A model generated the notes under the pieces. That model searched no databases. It saw nothing but the letters and a program-made list of their open reading frames with translations, and was not told the origin of the DNA. Shown here piece by piece: positions 34,007 to 41,390 of a stretch of DNA of 64,000 bases (position 1 is the first letter of the stretch; each line of letters begins with the position of its first letter). A program made the translations under genes and the position numbers. This DNA comes from Tenacibaculum soleae (GTDB taxonomy: Bacteria > Bacteroidota > Bacteroidia > Flavobacteriales > Flavobacteriaceae). The stretch spans positions 824,047 through 888,046 of the forward strand of contig NZ_MAKX01000001.1 in NCBI RefSeq assembly GCF_001693415.1, given 5' to 3'.

Positions 34007-34235
34007 ACCTGTTAATTTAGGAGGTTATGTAATTGACGCGAAACTGAAGCCTATTTTAGAATTCGCTCAAGAAGAGTATAAAAAGATAATTGGGGTACCT
34101 GTTGAAGATATAGTTGTCGATAAAAAATCTAAGGGTAAGAAGAAAAGAAAAATGTCTGAAAAGGTATTAGACTTTTTATTTGAGCCTAAATACGATAACG
34201 CTTTAAAAGTTTTTCCTAAAAAAAGTAAAAATTAA
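33996..34235 (+). CDS. small basic protein linked to the Roadblock-like pair
   Basis: I do not recognise this 79-residue protein. It is predicted to be soluble, with a lysine-rich middle (KKSKGKKKRKMSE at about 43-55) and a hydrophobic C-terminal helix LDFLFEP. Its ATG lies inside the end of gene B (an 11-nt overlap), so translation is probably coupled. No signal peptide is present. It could bind nucleic acid or the Roadblock-like proteins; neither is shown. A hairpin terminator follows it. Confidence 0.55.
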   Translation: MPYKPVNLGGYVIDAKLKPILEFAQEEYKKIIGVPVEDIVVDKKSKGKKKRKMSEKVLDFLFEPKYDNALKVFPKKSKN

Positions 34236-34269
34236 AGTTACTTTTTATTCTATATATCAAAAATAGATA

Positions 34270-34297
34270 AAACACTTCATTAATGAGGTGTTTTTTT
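34270..34297 (+). terminator. terminator after the Roadblock-like operon
   Basis: AACACTTCATT and AATGAGGTGTT pair with one G-T wobble, and a run of T follows. It lies 35 nt after the third small gene. Confidence 0.7.
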
Positions 34298-34363
34298 ATG
34301 TGGTAAACCTTACAATTACAAGAAAATACGTAATTTCGCCAATTCAATTAATACAATTACAAA

Positions 34364-37300
34364 ATGAGTACGAAGTTTACTGAATACAAAGGGCTTAACT
34401 TGCCAAATGTTGCAGATGAAATCCTAAACTATTGGAAAGAAAACAACATTTTTGAAAAAAGTATAACTACGCGTGATGAAAATAAACCGTTTATCTTTTT
34501 CGAAGGACCTCCTTCGGCAAATGGTTTACCAGGTATTCATCATGCAATGGGACGTACCATTAAAGATATTTTTTGCCGTTATAAAACTTTAAAAGGTTTT
34601 CAAGTAAAGCGTAAAGCTGGTTGGGACACTCATGGTTTACCGGTGGAACTTGGTGTTGAAAAAGAATTAGGAATTACCAAAGAAGATATCGGAACAAAAA
34701 TTACGATAGAAGAATATAATATTGCTTGTAAAAAAGCAGTAATGAAATATACTGATATTTGGAATTCACTTACCGAAAAAATGGGGTATTGGGTAGACAT
34801 GGAAGATCCATATGTTACCTATAAACCAAAATATATGGAAACCGTTTGGTGGTTGTTAAAACAAATCTATAATAAAGATTTGATGTACAAAGGCTATACT
34901 ATTCAGCCTTATTCACCAAAAGCAGGTACCGGTTTAAGCTCTCACGAGGTAAATCAACCAGGAGCTTATCAAGATGTTACAGATACAACTGTGGTAGCAC
35001 AGTTTAAAGCAGTAACAGAAACGTTACCAAGTATTTTACAAAACGGAAGCGATGTTCATATTTTAGCATGGACAACCACTCCGTGGACATTACCAAGTAA
35101 TACCGCTTTAACAGTTGGGCCAAAAATTGATTATGTTTTAGTAAAAACATTCAATCAATATACTTTTGAACCTACGCAGGTAATTTTAGGAAAACCTTTA
35201 GTAGGAAAACAGTTTGGAGGTAAGAAATTTAAAGTGGTTGAAAATGAAGCAGATTTAGCATCTTATAAAGCTGAAGATAAGCAGATTACATATTTCATTT
35301 CAGAAGAATTTAAAGGGGCTGATTTAGTAGGTACAAAATACGAACAATTGTTACCTTATGTTTTACCACATGAAAATCCAGAAGAAGCTTTTAGAGTAAT
35401 TCCAGGAGATTTTGTTACTACTGAAGACGGTACGGGTATTGTACATACAGCACCAACTTTTGGAGCTGATGATGCTATCGTTTGTAAAGACGCAGGCGTG
35501 CCACCAATGTTAGTTAAAGATGCAAATGATAATTTAGTACCTTTAGTTGATTTACAAGGTAAGTTTACCAAAGATGTTGGTGAGTTTGCAGGTATGTATG
35601 TTAAAAACGAATATTATGCTGATGGTGAAGCACCAGAAAAATCAGTAGATGTTCAAATAGCTATTAAGTTAAAAGAAGAAAATAAAGCCTTTAAGGTAGA
35701 AAAATATGTGCACAGTTATCCACATTGTTGGAGAACTGATAAACCTATTTTATATTATCCGTTAGATTCTTGGTTTATAAAAGTAACCGATGTTAAAGAA
35801 CGCATGCACTCTTTAAACGAAGAAATTAATTGGAAACCAGAAGCAACAGGAACAGGACGTTTTGGTAATTGGTTAAAAAATGCCAATGATTGGAACTTAT
35901 CACGTTCTCGTTTTTGGGGAATTCCATTACCAGTTTGGAGAACAGAAGATGGTAAGGAAGCTAAAATAATGGGTTCTGTAGCTGAGTTAAAAGAAGAAAT
36001 GCAAAAGGCAGTTGCTGCTGGTGTAATGACAGAAGATATTTTTGCCGATTTTGAAATCGGAAACATGTCAGATGAAAATTACGATACCGTTGATTTACAT
36101 AAAAATGTAGTTGATAAAATCACGTTAATTTCTGATTCAGGACAACCAATGCAACGTGAATCAGACTTAATTGATGTTTGGTTTGATTCTGGCTCTATGC
36201 CGTATGCACAATGGCATTACCCGTTTGAAAATAAAGAATTGGTAGAAAAAGGTTGGAAAACAGCCGATTTTATTGCTGAAGGAGTAGATCAAACTCGTGG
36301 ATGGTTTTATACCTTACACGCCATTGCAACCATGGTTTTTGATGATAAAGCCTACAAAAATGTAGTGTCTAACGGATTGGTGTTAGATAAAAACGGACAA
36401 AAAATGTCGAAGCGTTTAGGTAATGGAGTAGATCCGTTTACAACGTTAGATAAATACGGGCCTGATGCCACGCGTTGGTACATGATATCAAACGCAAATC
36501 CTTGGGACAATTTAAAATTCGATTTAGACGGAATTACCGAGGTTAGTAGAAAGTTTTTTGGAACACTTTACAACACATATTCATTCTTTAGCTTATACGC
36601 AAACTTAGATAATTTCAATTACAGCGAAACTGAGGTTCCTTTAAATGAAAGACCAGAAATTGATCGTTGGATTTTATCAGAATTAAATACTTTAGTTGAA
36701 AAAGTAGATGCTTTTTATGCCGCTTATGAACCAACGAAAGCAACCAGAGCAATTTCTGATTTTGTACAAGATCATTTAAGTAACTGGTATGTGCGTTTGT
36801 GTAGAAGACGTTTTTGGAAAGGCGAATATGCACAAGATAAAATATCTGCGTATCAAACCTTATATACTTGTATGCTAACAGTTGCTAAATTGGCATCGCC
36901 AGTAGCACCTTTCTTTATGGATAAATTATATAAAGATTTAGTTAGTACAACAAATATTGAAAGTTTTGATAGTGTGCACTTGGCAGAATTTCCAAAATAC
37001 AATACTGATTTAGTTGATAAATCATTAGAACGTAAAATGGAAAACGCACAAACAATATCTTCATTAGTTTTATCGTTAAGAGCTAAAGAAAAGATAAAAG
37101 TACGTCAACCATTACAAAAAATAATGATTCCGGTTTTAGATGCAACTCAAAAAGAAGAAATTTTAGCAGTTGCAGATTTAATAAAATCGGAAGTAAACGT
37201 TAAAGAAATTGAGTTGTTAGATGATGCTTCAGGTATTTTGGTAAAACAAATAAAACCAAATTTTAAAGCTTTAGGGCCAAAGTTTGGGAAAGATATGAAA

Positions 37301-37762
37301 TTGATTGCTAGTAAGATACAGCAATTTACGCAAGAGGATATCATCAAGATAGAAAAAGAAGGTGTTATTTCTGTTCAGGTTAATGATAAAATGATTAATT
37401 TAGAAACCGCAGATGTAGAAATTTCATCGAAAGATATTGAAGGTTGGTTGGTAGCAAACGCAGAAGGTTTAACCGTTGCTTTAGATGTTACAATAAATGA
37501 AGAATTACGTAAAGAAGGTGTGGCAAGAGAATTGATTAATAGAATTCAAAATGCACGTAAAGACACTGGTTTAGAAGTAACAGATAAAATAAAATTAACC
37601 ATCTTAAAAGCTGCTGATTTAGAAGAGTCGGTACTTGCAAATGAAAACTATATAAAAGCAGAAACCTTAACAAATGAGTTGGTTTTTGTTGCTGAATTAG
37701 AAAATGGTACAGAAATTGAGTTTGATGCCATAAAAAGTAGAATGTTAATAGAAAAAGCATAG
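34364..37762 (+). CDS. ileS: isoleucyl-tRNA synthetase, type 2, with GIHH signature
   Basis: An 1132-residue class I synthetase that charges tRNA-Ile in the cytoplasm. The N-terminal signature is PSANGLPGIHHAMGR, in which the usual HIGH is replaced by GIHH at residues 57-60. The second signature is KMSKR at about 680-684. The editing domain has WTTTPWTLPSNTAL and GTGIVHTAPTFGADD. The C-terminus has the type-2 anticodon-binding layout and ends with a degenerate domain. The length and signature fit the type-2 IleRS of Bacteroidota. It is followed 4 nt later by the dksA-like gene. Confidence 0.96.
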   Translation: MSTKFTEYKGLNLPNVADEILNYWKENNIFEKSITTRDENKPFIFFEGPPSANGLPGIHHAMGRTIKDIFCRYKTLKGFQVKRKAGWDTHGLPVELGVEKELGITKEDIGTKITIEEYNIACKKAVMKYTDIWNSLTEKMGYWVDMEDPYVTYKPKYMETVWWLLKQIYNKDLMYKGYTIQPYSPKAGTGLSSHEVNQPGAYQDVTDTTVVAQFKAVTETLPSILQNGSDVHILAWTTTPWTLPSNTALTVGPKIDYVLVKTFNQYTFEPTQVILGKPLVGKQFGGKKFKVVENEADLASYKAEDKQITYFISEEFKGADLVGTKYEQLLPYVLPHENPEEAFRVIPGDFVTTEDGTGIVHTAPTFGADDAIVCKDAGVPPMLVKDANDNLVPLVDLQGKFTKDVGEFAGMYVKNEYYADGEAPEKSVDVQIAIKLKEENKAFKVEKYVHSYPHCWRTDKPILYYPLDSWFIKVTDVKERMHSLNEEINWKPEATGTGRFGNWLKNANDWNLSRSRFWGIPLPVWRTEDGKEAKIMGSVAELKEEMQKAVAAGVMTEDIFADFEIGNMSDENYDTVDLHKNVVDKITLISDSGQPMQRESDLIDVWFDSGSMPYAQWHYPFENKELVEKGWKTADFIAEGVDQTRGWFYTLHAIATMVFDDKAYKNVVSNGLVLDKNGQKMSKRLGNGVDPFTTLDKYGPDATRWYMISNANPWDNLKFDLDGITEVSRKFFGTLYNTYSFFSLYANLDNFNYSETEVPLNERPEIDRWILSELNTLVEKVDAFYAAYEPTKATRAISDFVQDHLSNWYVRLCRRRFWKGEYAQDKISAYQTLYTCMLTVAKLASPVAPFFMDKLYKDLVSTTNIESFDSVHLAEFPKYNTDLVDKSLERKMENAQTISSLVLSLRAKEKIKVRQPLQKIMIPVLDATQKEEILAVADLIKSEVNVKEIELLDDASGILVKQIKPNFKALGPKFGKDMKLIASKIQQFTQEDIIKIEKEGVISVQVNDKMINLETADVEISSKDIEGWLVANAEGLTVALDVTINEELRKEGVARELINRIQNARKDTGLEVTDKIKLTILKAADLEESVLANENYIKAETLTNELVFVAELENGTEIEFDAIKSRMLIEKA

Positions 37763-37766
37763 CATT

Positions 37767-38144
37767 ATGGATGATGTTACAATAAGATACTCTGATAGTG
37801 ATTTACAGGAGTTCAAAGAAATTATTTTAAAGAAAATAGCGCACTCTGAAGAAGATTTAAAATTAATACAATCTTCATACAAAAACGGTGCTGATAATGG
37901 TACTGAAGATACTTCGCCAACGTTTAAATCGTTTGAAGAAGGGTCGGATACTATGGCAAAAGAAGCAAATATGCAATTAGCCATTCGTCAAGAAAAATTT
38001 ATTCGTGACTTAAAAAACGCTTTAATTCGTATTGAAAATAAAACATACGGAGTTTGTAGAGTTACCGGTAAATTAATTCAAAAAGAACGCTTAAAATTAG
38101 TACCTCATGCTACTTTAAGTATTGAAGCAAAACGTAAACAATAA
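37767..38144 (+). CDS. DksA/TraR-family protein lacking most zinc cysteines
   Basis: A 125-residue protein. It has a long N-terminal coiled coil with the usual DksA-family spacing, including the acidic NGTEDTSPTFKSFEEGSD stretch, and the C-terminal TYGVCRVTGKLIQKERLKLVPHATLSIEAK. In DksA this is a four-cysteine zinc finger; here only the first Cys remains and the others are Thr, Leu/Val and Thr-like residues. This form appears characteristic of Bacteroidota. The family binds in the RNA polymerase secondary channel and tunes transcription. It is 4 nt from ileS. Confidence 0.88.
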   Translation: MDDVTIRYSDSDLQEFKEIILKKIAHSEEDLKLIQSSYKNGADNGTEDTSPTFKSFEEGSDTMAKEANMQLAIRQEKFIRDLKNALIRIENKTYGVCRVTGKLIQKERLKLVPHATLSIEAKRKQ

Positions 38145-38169
38145 CGTTTTGACTACGTATAATAATAGT

Positions 38170-38197
38170 AAAAAGCCTCTACAAAGAGGCTTTTTTT
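38170..38197 (+). terminator. terminator after ileS-dksA
   Basis: AAAAGCCTCT and AGAGGCTTTT pair around a short ACAA loop, followed by a run of T. It lies 25 nt after the dksA-like stop. It also lies inside the longest open frame of the next gene, which argues for a later start there. Confidence 0.85.
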
Positions 38198-38211
38198 GTT
38201 TTACAATACAA

Positions 38212-38850
38212 GTGTTTTTTATTTTTTTGTTGATGAGTACCTCTATTTTTTCTCAAGAAAAATTATTAAAAAAGAGCCAAGTATTTGCAAAAGAAATAAC
38301 AATTATTGCAGATGAATTGGATGATATTGTTATTGAAAATATTGAAGGTAATAAAATAGAGGTAATTTTATTAGACGAAAATCCTAATACACATCATGTT
38401 TTTATTGAAGAAGAAAATAATACTCTAAAAGTGGGTTTTAAACTTGAGTTTGACGTCTATGAAGAACCCGTTTTTAGAAAATATATTACTAAAAGATTGC
38501 AGAGAGCTACCGCTATTGTTAAAATTCCAAAAAATAAAGAGGTAACCGTTTACGGAAAAACAATAGGCGTTGTTTCTAAAAATTATGATGGAGATATTAA
38601 GGTTTTTATTGATAAGGGAAATGTTAAATTACACGAAGTTCAAAGAAGCGCAACTGTAGCCTTATTTTTAGGTAATGTATCAGCAAAATTAAAAAACAAA
38701 TGTGCTATAAATATTAAAACCAATAAAGGAGAAATAGTTGTAAATGATACAATATTTAAAGAAAAATCATCTATCAACACGGCTAAAAAAACAAGCTGCA
38801 ATTTTACCGTAAAGTCTATGAATGCTAATGTTAACTTAATAACAAAATAA
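38212..38850 (+). CDS. exported protein of unknown function, DUF4097-like pattern
   Basis: About 212 residues if started at the GTG at 38212 (FFIFLLMSTSIFSQEK is a short signal peptide). The open frame reaches back to 38122, overlapping the dksA-like gene and its terminator, so the longer version is unlikely; the ATG at 38233 is another option. The mature part is beta-rich with repeating short strands (VIENIEGNKIEVILLDE, EVTVYGKTIGVVSKNYDGDIKVFID, VKLHEVQRSATVALFLGNVS). This looks like the right-handed beta-helix proteins with putative adhesin (DUF4097-type) repeats. The function is unknown. It precedes lspA by 36 nt. Confidence 0.65.
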   Translation: MFFIFLLMSTSIFSQEKLLKKSQVFAKEITIIADELDDIVIENIEGNKIEVILLDENPNTHHVFIEEENNTLKVGFKLEFDVYEEPVFRKYITKRLQRATAIVKIPKNKEVTVYGKTIGVVSKNYDGDIKVFIDKGNVKLHEVQRSATVALFLGNVSAKLKNKCAINIKTNKGEIVVNDTIFKEKSSINTAKKTSCNFTVKSMNANVNLITK

Positions 38851-38886
38851 ACCCAATACTTTTCTTATTTTAGCGGATATTAAATT

Positions 38887-39474
38887 ATGAAAATGTCTAA
38901 AAAAAATATCGCAATTCTTACTGTAGTTTTGGCAATTTTAATTGATCAAATAAGTAAAATATATGTTAAAACACACTTTCAATTAGGAGAGGAAATAGTT
39001 GTTTTTAGTGATTGGTTTAAAATTCATTTTACTGAAAACAATGGTATGGCTTGGGGGTTTGAGTTTGGAGGTAGAGCCGGAAAGTTATTTTTAACATTGT
39101 TTAGAGTTGTAGCAGTTTCAGGTATTGTGTATTGGTTGTGGCAAACAATAAAAAGAAATACGCATACGGCTGTTGTAGTGGCAATTGCATTAATTTTAGC
39201 AGGTGCAGTGGGTAATATTATCGATTCTGTTTTTTACGGTGTAATTTTCGATAGTTCATATCACAATGTAGCTACATTATTTTCTGACAATCCTTATGGA
39301 GAATTATTTCATGGTAAAGTAGTTGATATGTTATATTTTCCGATGTATGAAGGAGAGAGTTTTACTTTTTTTAATGCCATTTTTAACGGAGCAGATTCTT
39401 GGATAACAATTGGTGTTGTGTTGTTGTTTTTATTTAACAAACAGGCATTTCCGAAAGAAGAAAAAGAGGCATAA
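38887..39474 (+). CDS. lspA: lipoprotein signal peptidase LspA
   Basis: A 195-residue inner-membrane aspartic peptidase that removes signal peptides from prolipoproteins. It has four membrane segments. The conserved residues are visible in LIDQISKIYVKTHF (N-terminal), FTENNGMAWGFEFGG, GAVGNIIDSVFYG (first catalytic Asp) and GKVVDMLYFPM (second catalytic Asp). The stretch between the two Asp is longer than in E. coli and includes SYHNVATLFSDNPYG, as usual in Bacteroidota. It serves the many lipoproteins encoded in this window. Confidence 0.95.
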   Translation: MKMSKKNIAILTVVLAILIDQISKIYVKTHFQLGEEIVVFSDWFKIHFTENNGMAWGFEFGGRAGKLFLTLFRVVAVSGIVYWLWQTIKRNTHTAVVVAIALILAGAVGNIIDSVFYGVIFDSSYHNVATLFSDNPYGELFHGKVVDMLYFPMYEGESFTFFNAIFNGADSWITIGVVLLFLFNKQAFPKEEKEA

Positions 39475-39529
39475 ACTATAAATTTATTGTTTCTGTTAAC
39501 TTACTTTTTTATATTTATAGAAAAACAAA

Positions 39530-40135
39530 ATGATACGTTTTCTTAAATATATAGCTATTTTTTTACTAGGTTTTTTAATAGCCAAGCTTTGGTATGATAA
39601 AAAAGAAGAAAATCACGAAAAGGAAGAGATTCAAGTGGTTTTAAACGGTGTGCAAAATCTTAGTAAGTTAGTGGTTAGTGAAGGTAACTTTTCTGAAATG
39701 TACAGCTTTTCTGATACTAAAAAATATTTTTACGATTACCTTTCTTTCGAAAAAAAAGCCATAATTGCGGTTAATGCTAAGGTTGAGGTTGGTTACGACT
39801 TGTCTAAATTAGAAATTCAAGTAGATAGTATTGGTAAGCAAATAATTATTAATAAAATTCCGAAAGAAGAAATAGTTATTTCTCCAGATATTAAGTATTT
39901 CGATTTACAACAAAGCCAGTTTAATACTTTTAATAAAGAAGAATTGAATAAATTGAACAGAAAGGCAATTGAAAAAATACAAACGACTATTACTGTATCA
40001 AAATTAGAAAAGGAAGCTAAATTACGCTTATTTGAAGAATTATCTAAAATATATCAACTCTCTAAAATTTACAATTGGAAGGTTGTAAATAATACAGGTA
40101 ATAACTTGTTTGATACTGTTTTGTTAAAAGAGTAA
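39530..40135 (+). CDS. DUF4230 domain-containing membrane-anchored protein
   Basis: A 201-residue protein with one N-terminal membrane segment (about 4-21). The DUF4230 pattern follows: KKAIIAVNAKVEVGYDLSKLEIQVDS, then IIINKIPKEEIVISPDIKYFDLQQS (in parts), FNTFNKEELNKLNRKAIEKI and a C-terminal helical region. The function is unknown. The gene lies 55 nt downstream of lspA. It is predicted to face the periplasm. Confidence 0.82.
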   Translation: MIRFLKYIAIFLLGFLIAKLWYDKKEENHEKEEIQVVLNGVQNLSKLVVSEGNFSEMYSFSDTKKYFYDYLSFEKKAIIAVNAKVEVGYDLSKLEIQVDSIGKQIIINKIPKEEIVISPDIKYFDLQQSQFNTFNKEELNKLNRKAIEKIQTTITVSKLEKEAKLRLFEELSKIYQLSKIYNWKVVNNTGNNLFDTVLLKE

Positions 40136-40231
40136 ATTGATTATTTGTAATCTTAACTTATCATAATTACGAGTCAACTACGTTAAATTGAATTTATTTC
40201 AGATTCATATATCAATTGATTATTTATTAAG

Positions 40232-40321
40232 ATGAGATTCTTAAATAGATTCGAAATGATGTTACATAAACTTGCTAGATACTATTTTGCTAAAAGAGTA
40301 AGCAAAATTTATAGTAAATAG
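40232..40321 (+). CDS. possible small basic peptide
   Basis: A 29-codon frame with an ATG start and a TAG stop that overlaps the first base of the structured element. The predicted peptide is basic and amphipathic (MRFLNRFEMMLHKLARYYF, then AKRVSKIYSK). No homologue is recognised, and no promoter stands out. It may be chance. Confidence 0.2.
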   Translation: MRFLNRFEMMLHKLARYYFAKRVSKIYSK

Positions 40322-40324
40322 GCT

Positions 40325-40391
40325 TAGCCCCGATTGTAGCAATTGTTTGAGCTCCTCGCAGAGAGCGAGTGCGAAAAGCGGGAAATAGCTA
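40325..40391 (+). ncRNA. structured Flavobacteria intergenic element (Flavo-1-like)
   Basis: The stretch has nested complementarity. TAGC 40325-40328 pairs with GCTA 40388-40391, CCCG 40329-40332 pairs with CGGG 40379-40382, and an inner hairpin is formed by CTCGC 40355-40359 with GCGAG 40365-40369. The GCCCCGAT... and ...GCGGGAAATAGCT boundaries are what I remember of a conserved element found between genes in many Flavobacteria, possibly the Rfam Flavo-1 motif. The family name is recalled, not checked. It lies in the 279-bp gap between convergent genes. Confidence 0.5.
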
Positions 40392-40414
40392 CTAATAATT
40401 GTAATTTTTAAAAG

Positions 40415-40828
40415 TTAGTTAGGTAATTTTTTACTTAACATTCCGTAAATAAAAGCACCTAGCATTGCACCTAATAAAACAATGATTATTGGTAATATTC
40501 CGTGACCAATCAACACAAAAATAGGTGCAGGACAGGCACCTGCCAATGCCCAACCTAACCCGAAGATGGTACCACCAACTAAGGTTCTTATAAAGCCTTT
40601 TTTCTTTTCTTTAATGTTTATTTGATTGCCTAAATAGTCTTTGATTTTTCCGGTTTTGAAAAAATAGATGAATAGCATAGAAACTGCGACAGCTGATCCT
40701 ATAATTCCATACATGTGAAAGGATTGAAATTTAAACATTTCATAGATTCTGTACCATGAAATAGCTTCAGATTTTGTCATGATAACTCCGAAGAAAATAC
40801 CTAGTAGTAAAAATTTTATATTTTTCAT
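40415..40828 (-). CDS. YeeE/YedE-family sulfur transport half-protein (DUF6691)
   Basis: A 137-residue membrane protein with about four hydrophobic segments. It contains the family's GLGWALAGACPAPIFVLIGHG (in parts) near 93-113, where the Cys takes part in thiosulfate or sulfur-compound transport. It is the smaller of two adjacent half-length YeeE/YedE proteins; in E. coli the two halves are fused. The 1-nt gap to its partner indicates a single transcript. Confidence 0.9.
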   Translation of the reverse strand: MKNIKFLLLGIFFGVIMTKSEAISWYRIYEMFKFQSFHMYGIIGSAVAVSMLFIYFFKTGKIKDYLGNQINIKEKKKGFIRTLVGGTIFGLGWALAGACPAPIFVLIGHGILPIIIVLLGAMLGAFIYGMLSKKLPN

Positions 40829-40829
40829 C

Positions 40830-41390
40830 TTACCCGAAAATTAAAGGGAATAATACCCATGTCATTAGTAAACCACCTATAAAAAAACCAATTACAGCAA
40901 TTAACGATGGTAATTGTAAACTGCTTAAACCTGTAATTGCATGCCCAGATGTACAACCGCCGGCATATCTAGTACCAAAACCAATTAAAACACCAGCAAT
41001 TAGTAAAATAGTAAAGCCTTTTAGAGTAAGCATATTATCAACGCTAAAAATTTCACTTGGTACAAAAGTATTTCCTGCATTGGCAAAACCTAACTCAGCT
41101 AGTTCTTTTACGGTTTTGGGGTTTAAATCAATAGTATTTGTTGCTGATAAATAATTAATGGTTATAAAACCACCAATAATAAGACCAAGTAAAAAAGTTA
41201 GTGCCCAATCGCGTTCTTTCCAATCTTTTTTAAAATAATCAGATACTTTACCCGCACCAGCCATGGTACACATAGTTTCTAAATTGGTAGAAACGCCAAA
41301 GCTTTTTCCGAAGTAAAAAAATAGGAAAAGCACTAAGGCAATTAGGGGACCAGCTATATACCAAGGCCAAGGTTGTAAAATAAAATCCAT
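40830..41390 (-). CDS. YeeE/YedE-family sulfur transport half-protein
   Basis: A 186-residue membrane protein with about five hydrophobic segments. It has the YeeE motif GTRYAGGCTSGHAITGLSSL near 137-156, with the conserved Cys and His, and begins with a PWPWYIAGPLIALVLFLFF helix. With the following DUF6691 protein it probably imports thiosulfate or related sulfur species. The start overlaps the waaA stop in a TAATG arrangement (1 nt shared), so translation may be coupled. No rhodanese gene is in the same operon. Confidence 0.92.
   Translation of the reverse strand: MDFILQPWPWYIAGPLIALVLFLFFYFGKSFGVSTNLETMCTMAGAGKVSDYFKKDWKERDWALTFLLGLIIGGFITINYLSATNTIDLNPKTVKELAELGFANAGNTFVPSEIFSVDNMLTLKGFTILLIAGVLIGFGTRYAGGCTSGHAITGLSSLQLPSLIAVIGFFIGGLLMTWVLFPLIFG

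Noticed and set aside
38122..38211. A longer N-terminus for the exported protein
   Set aside because: It overlaps dksA-like and a strong terminator; the shorter start is preferred.
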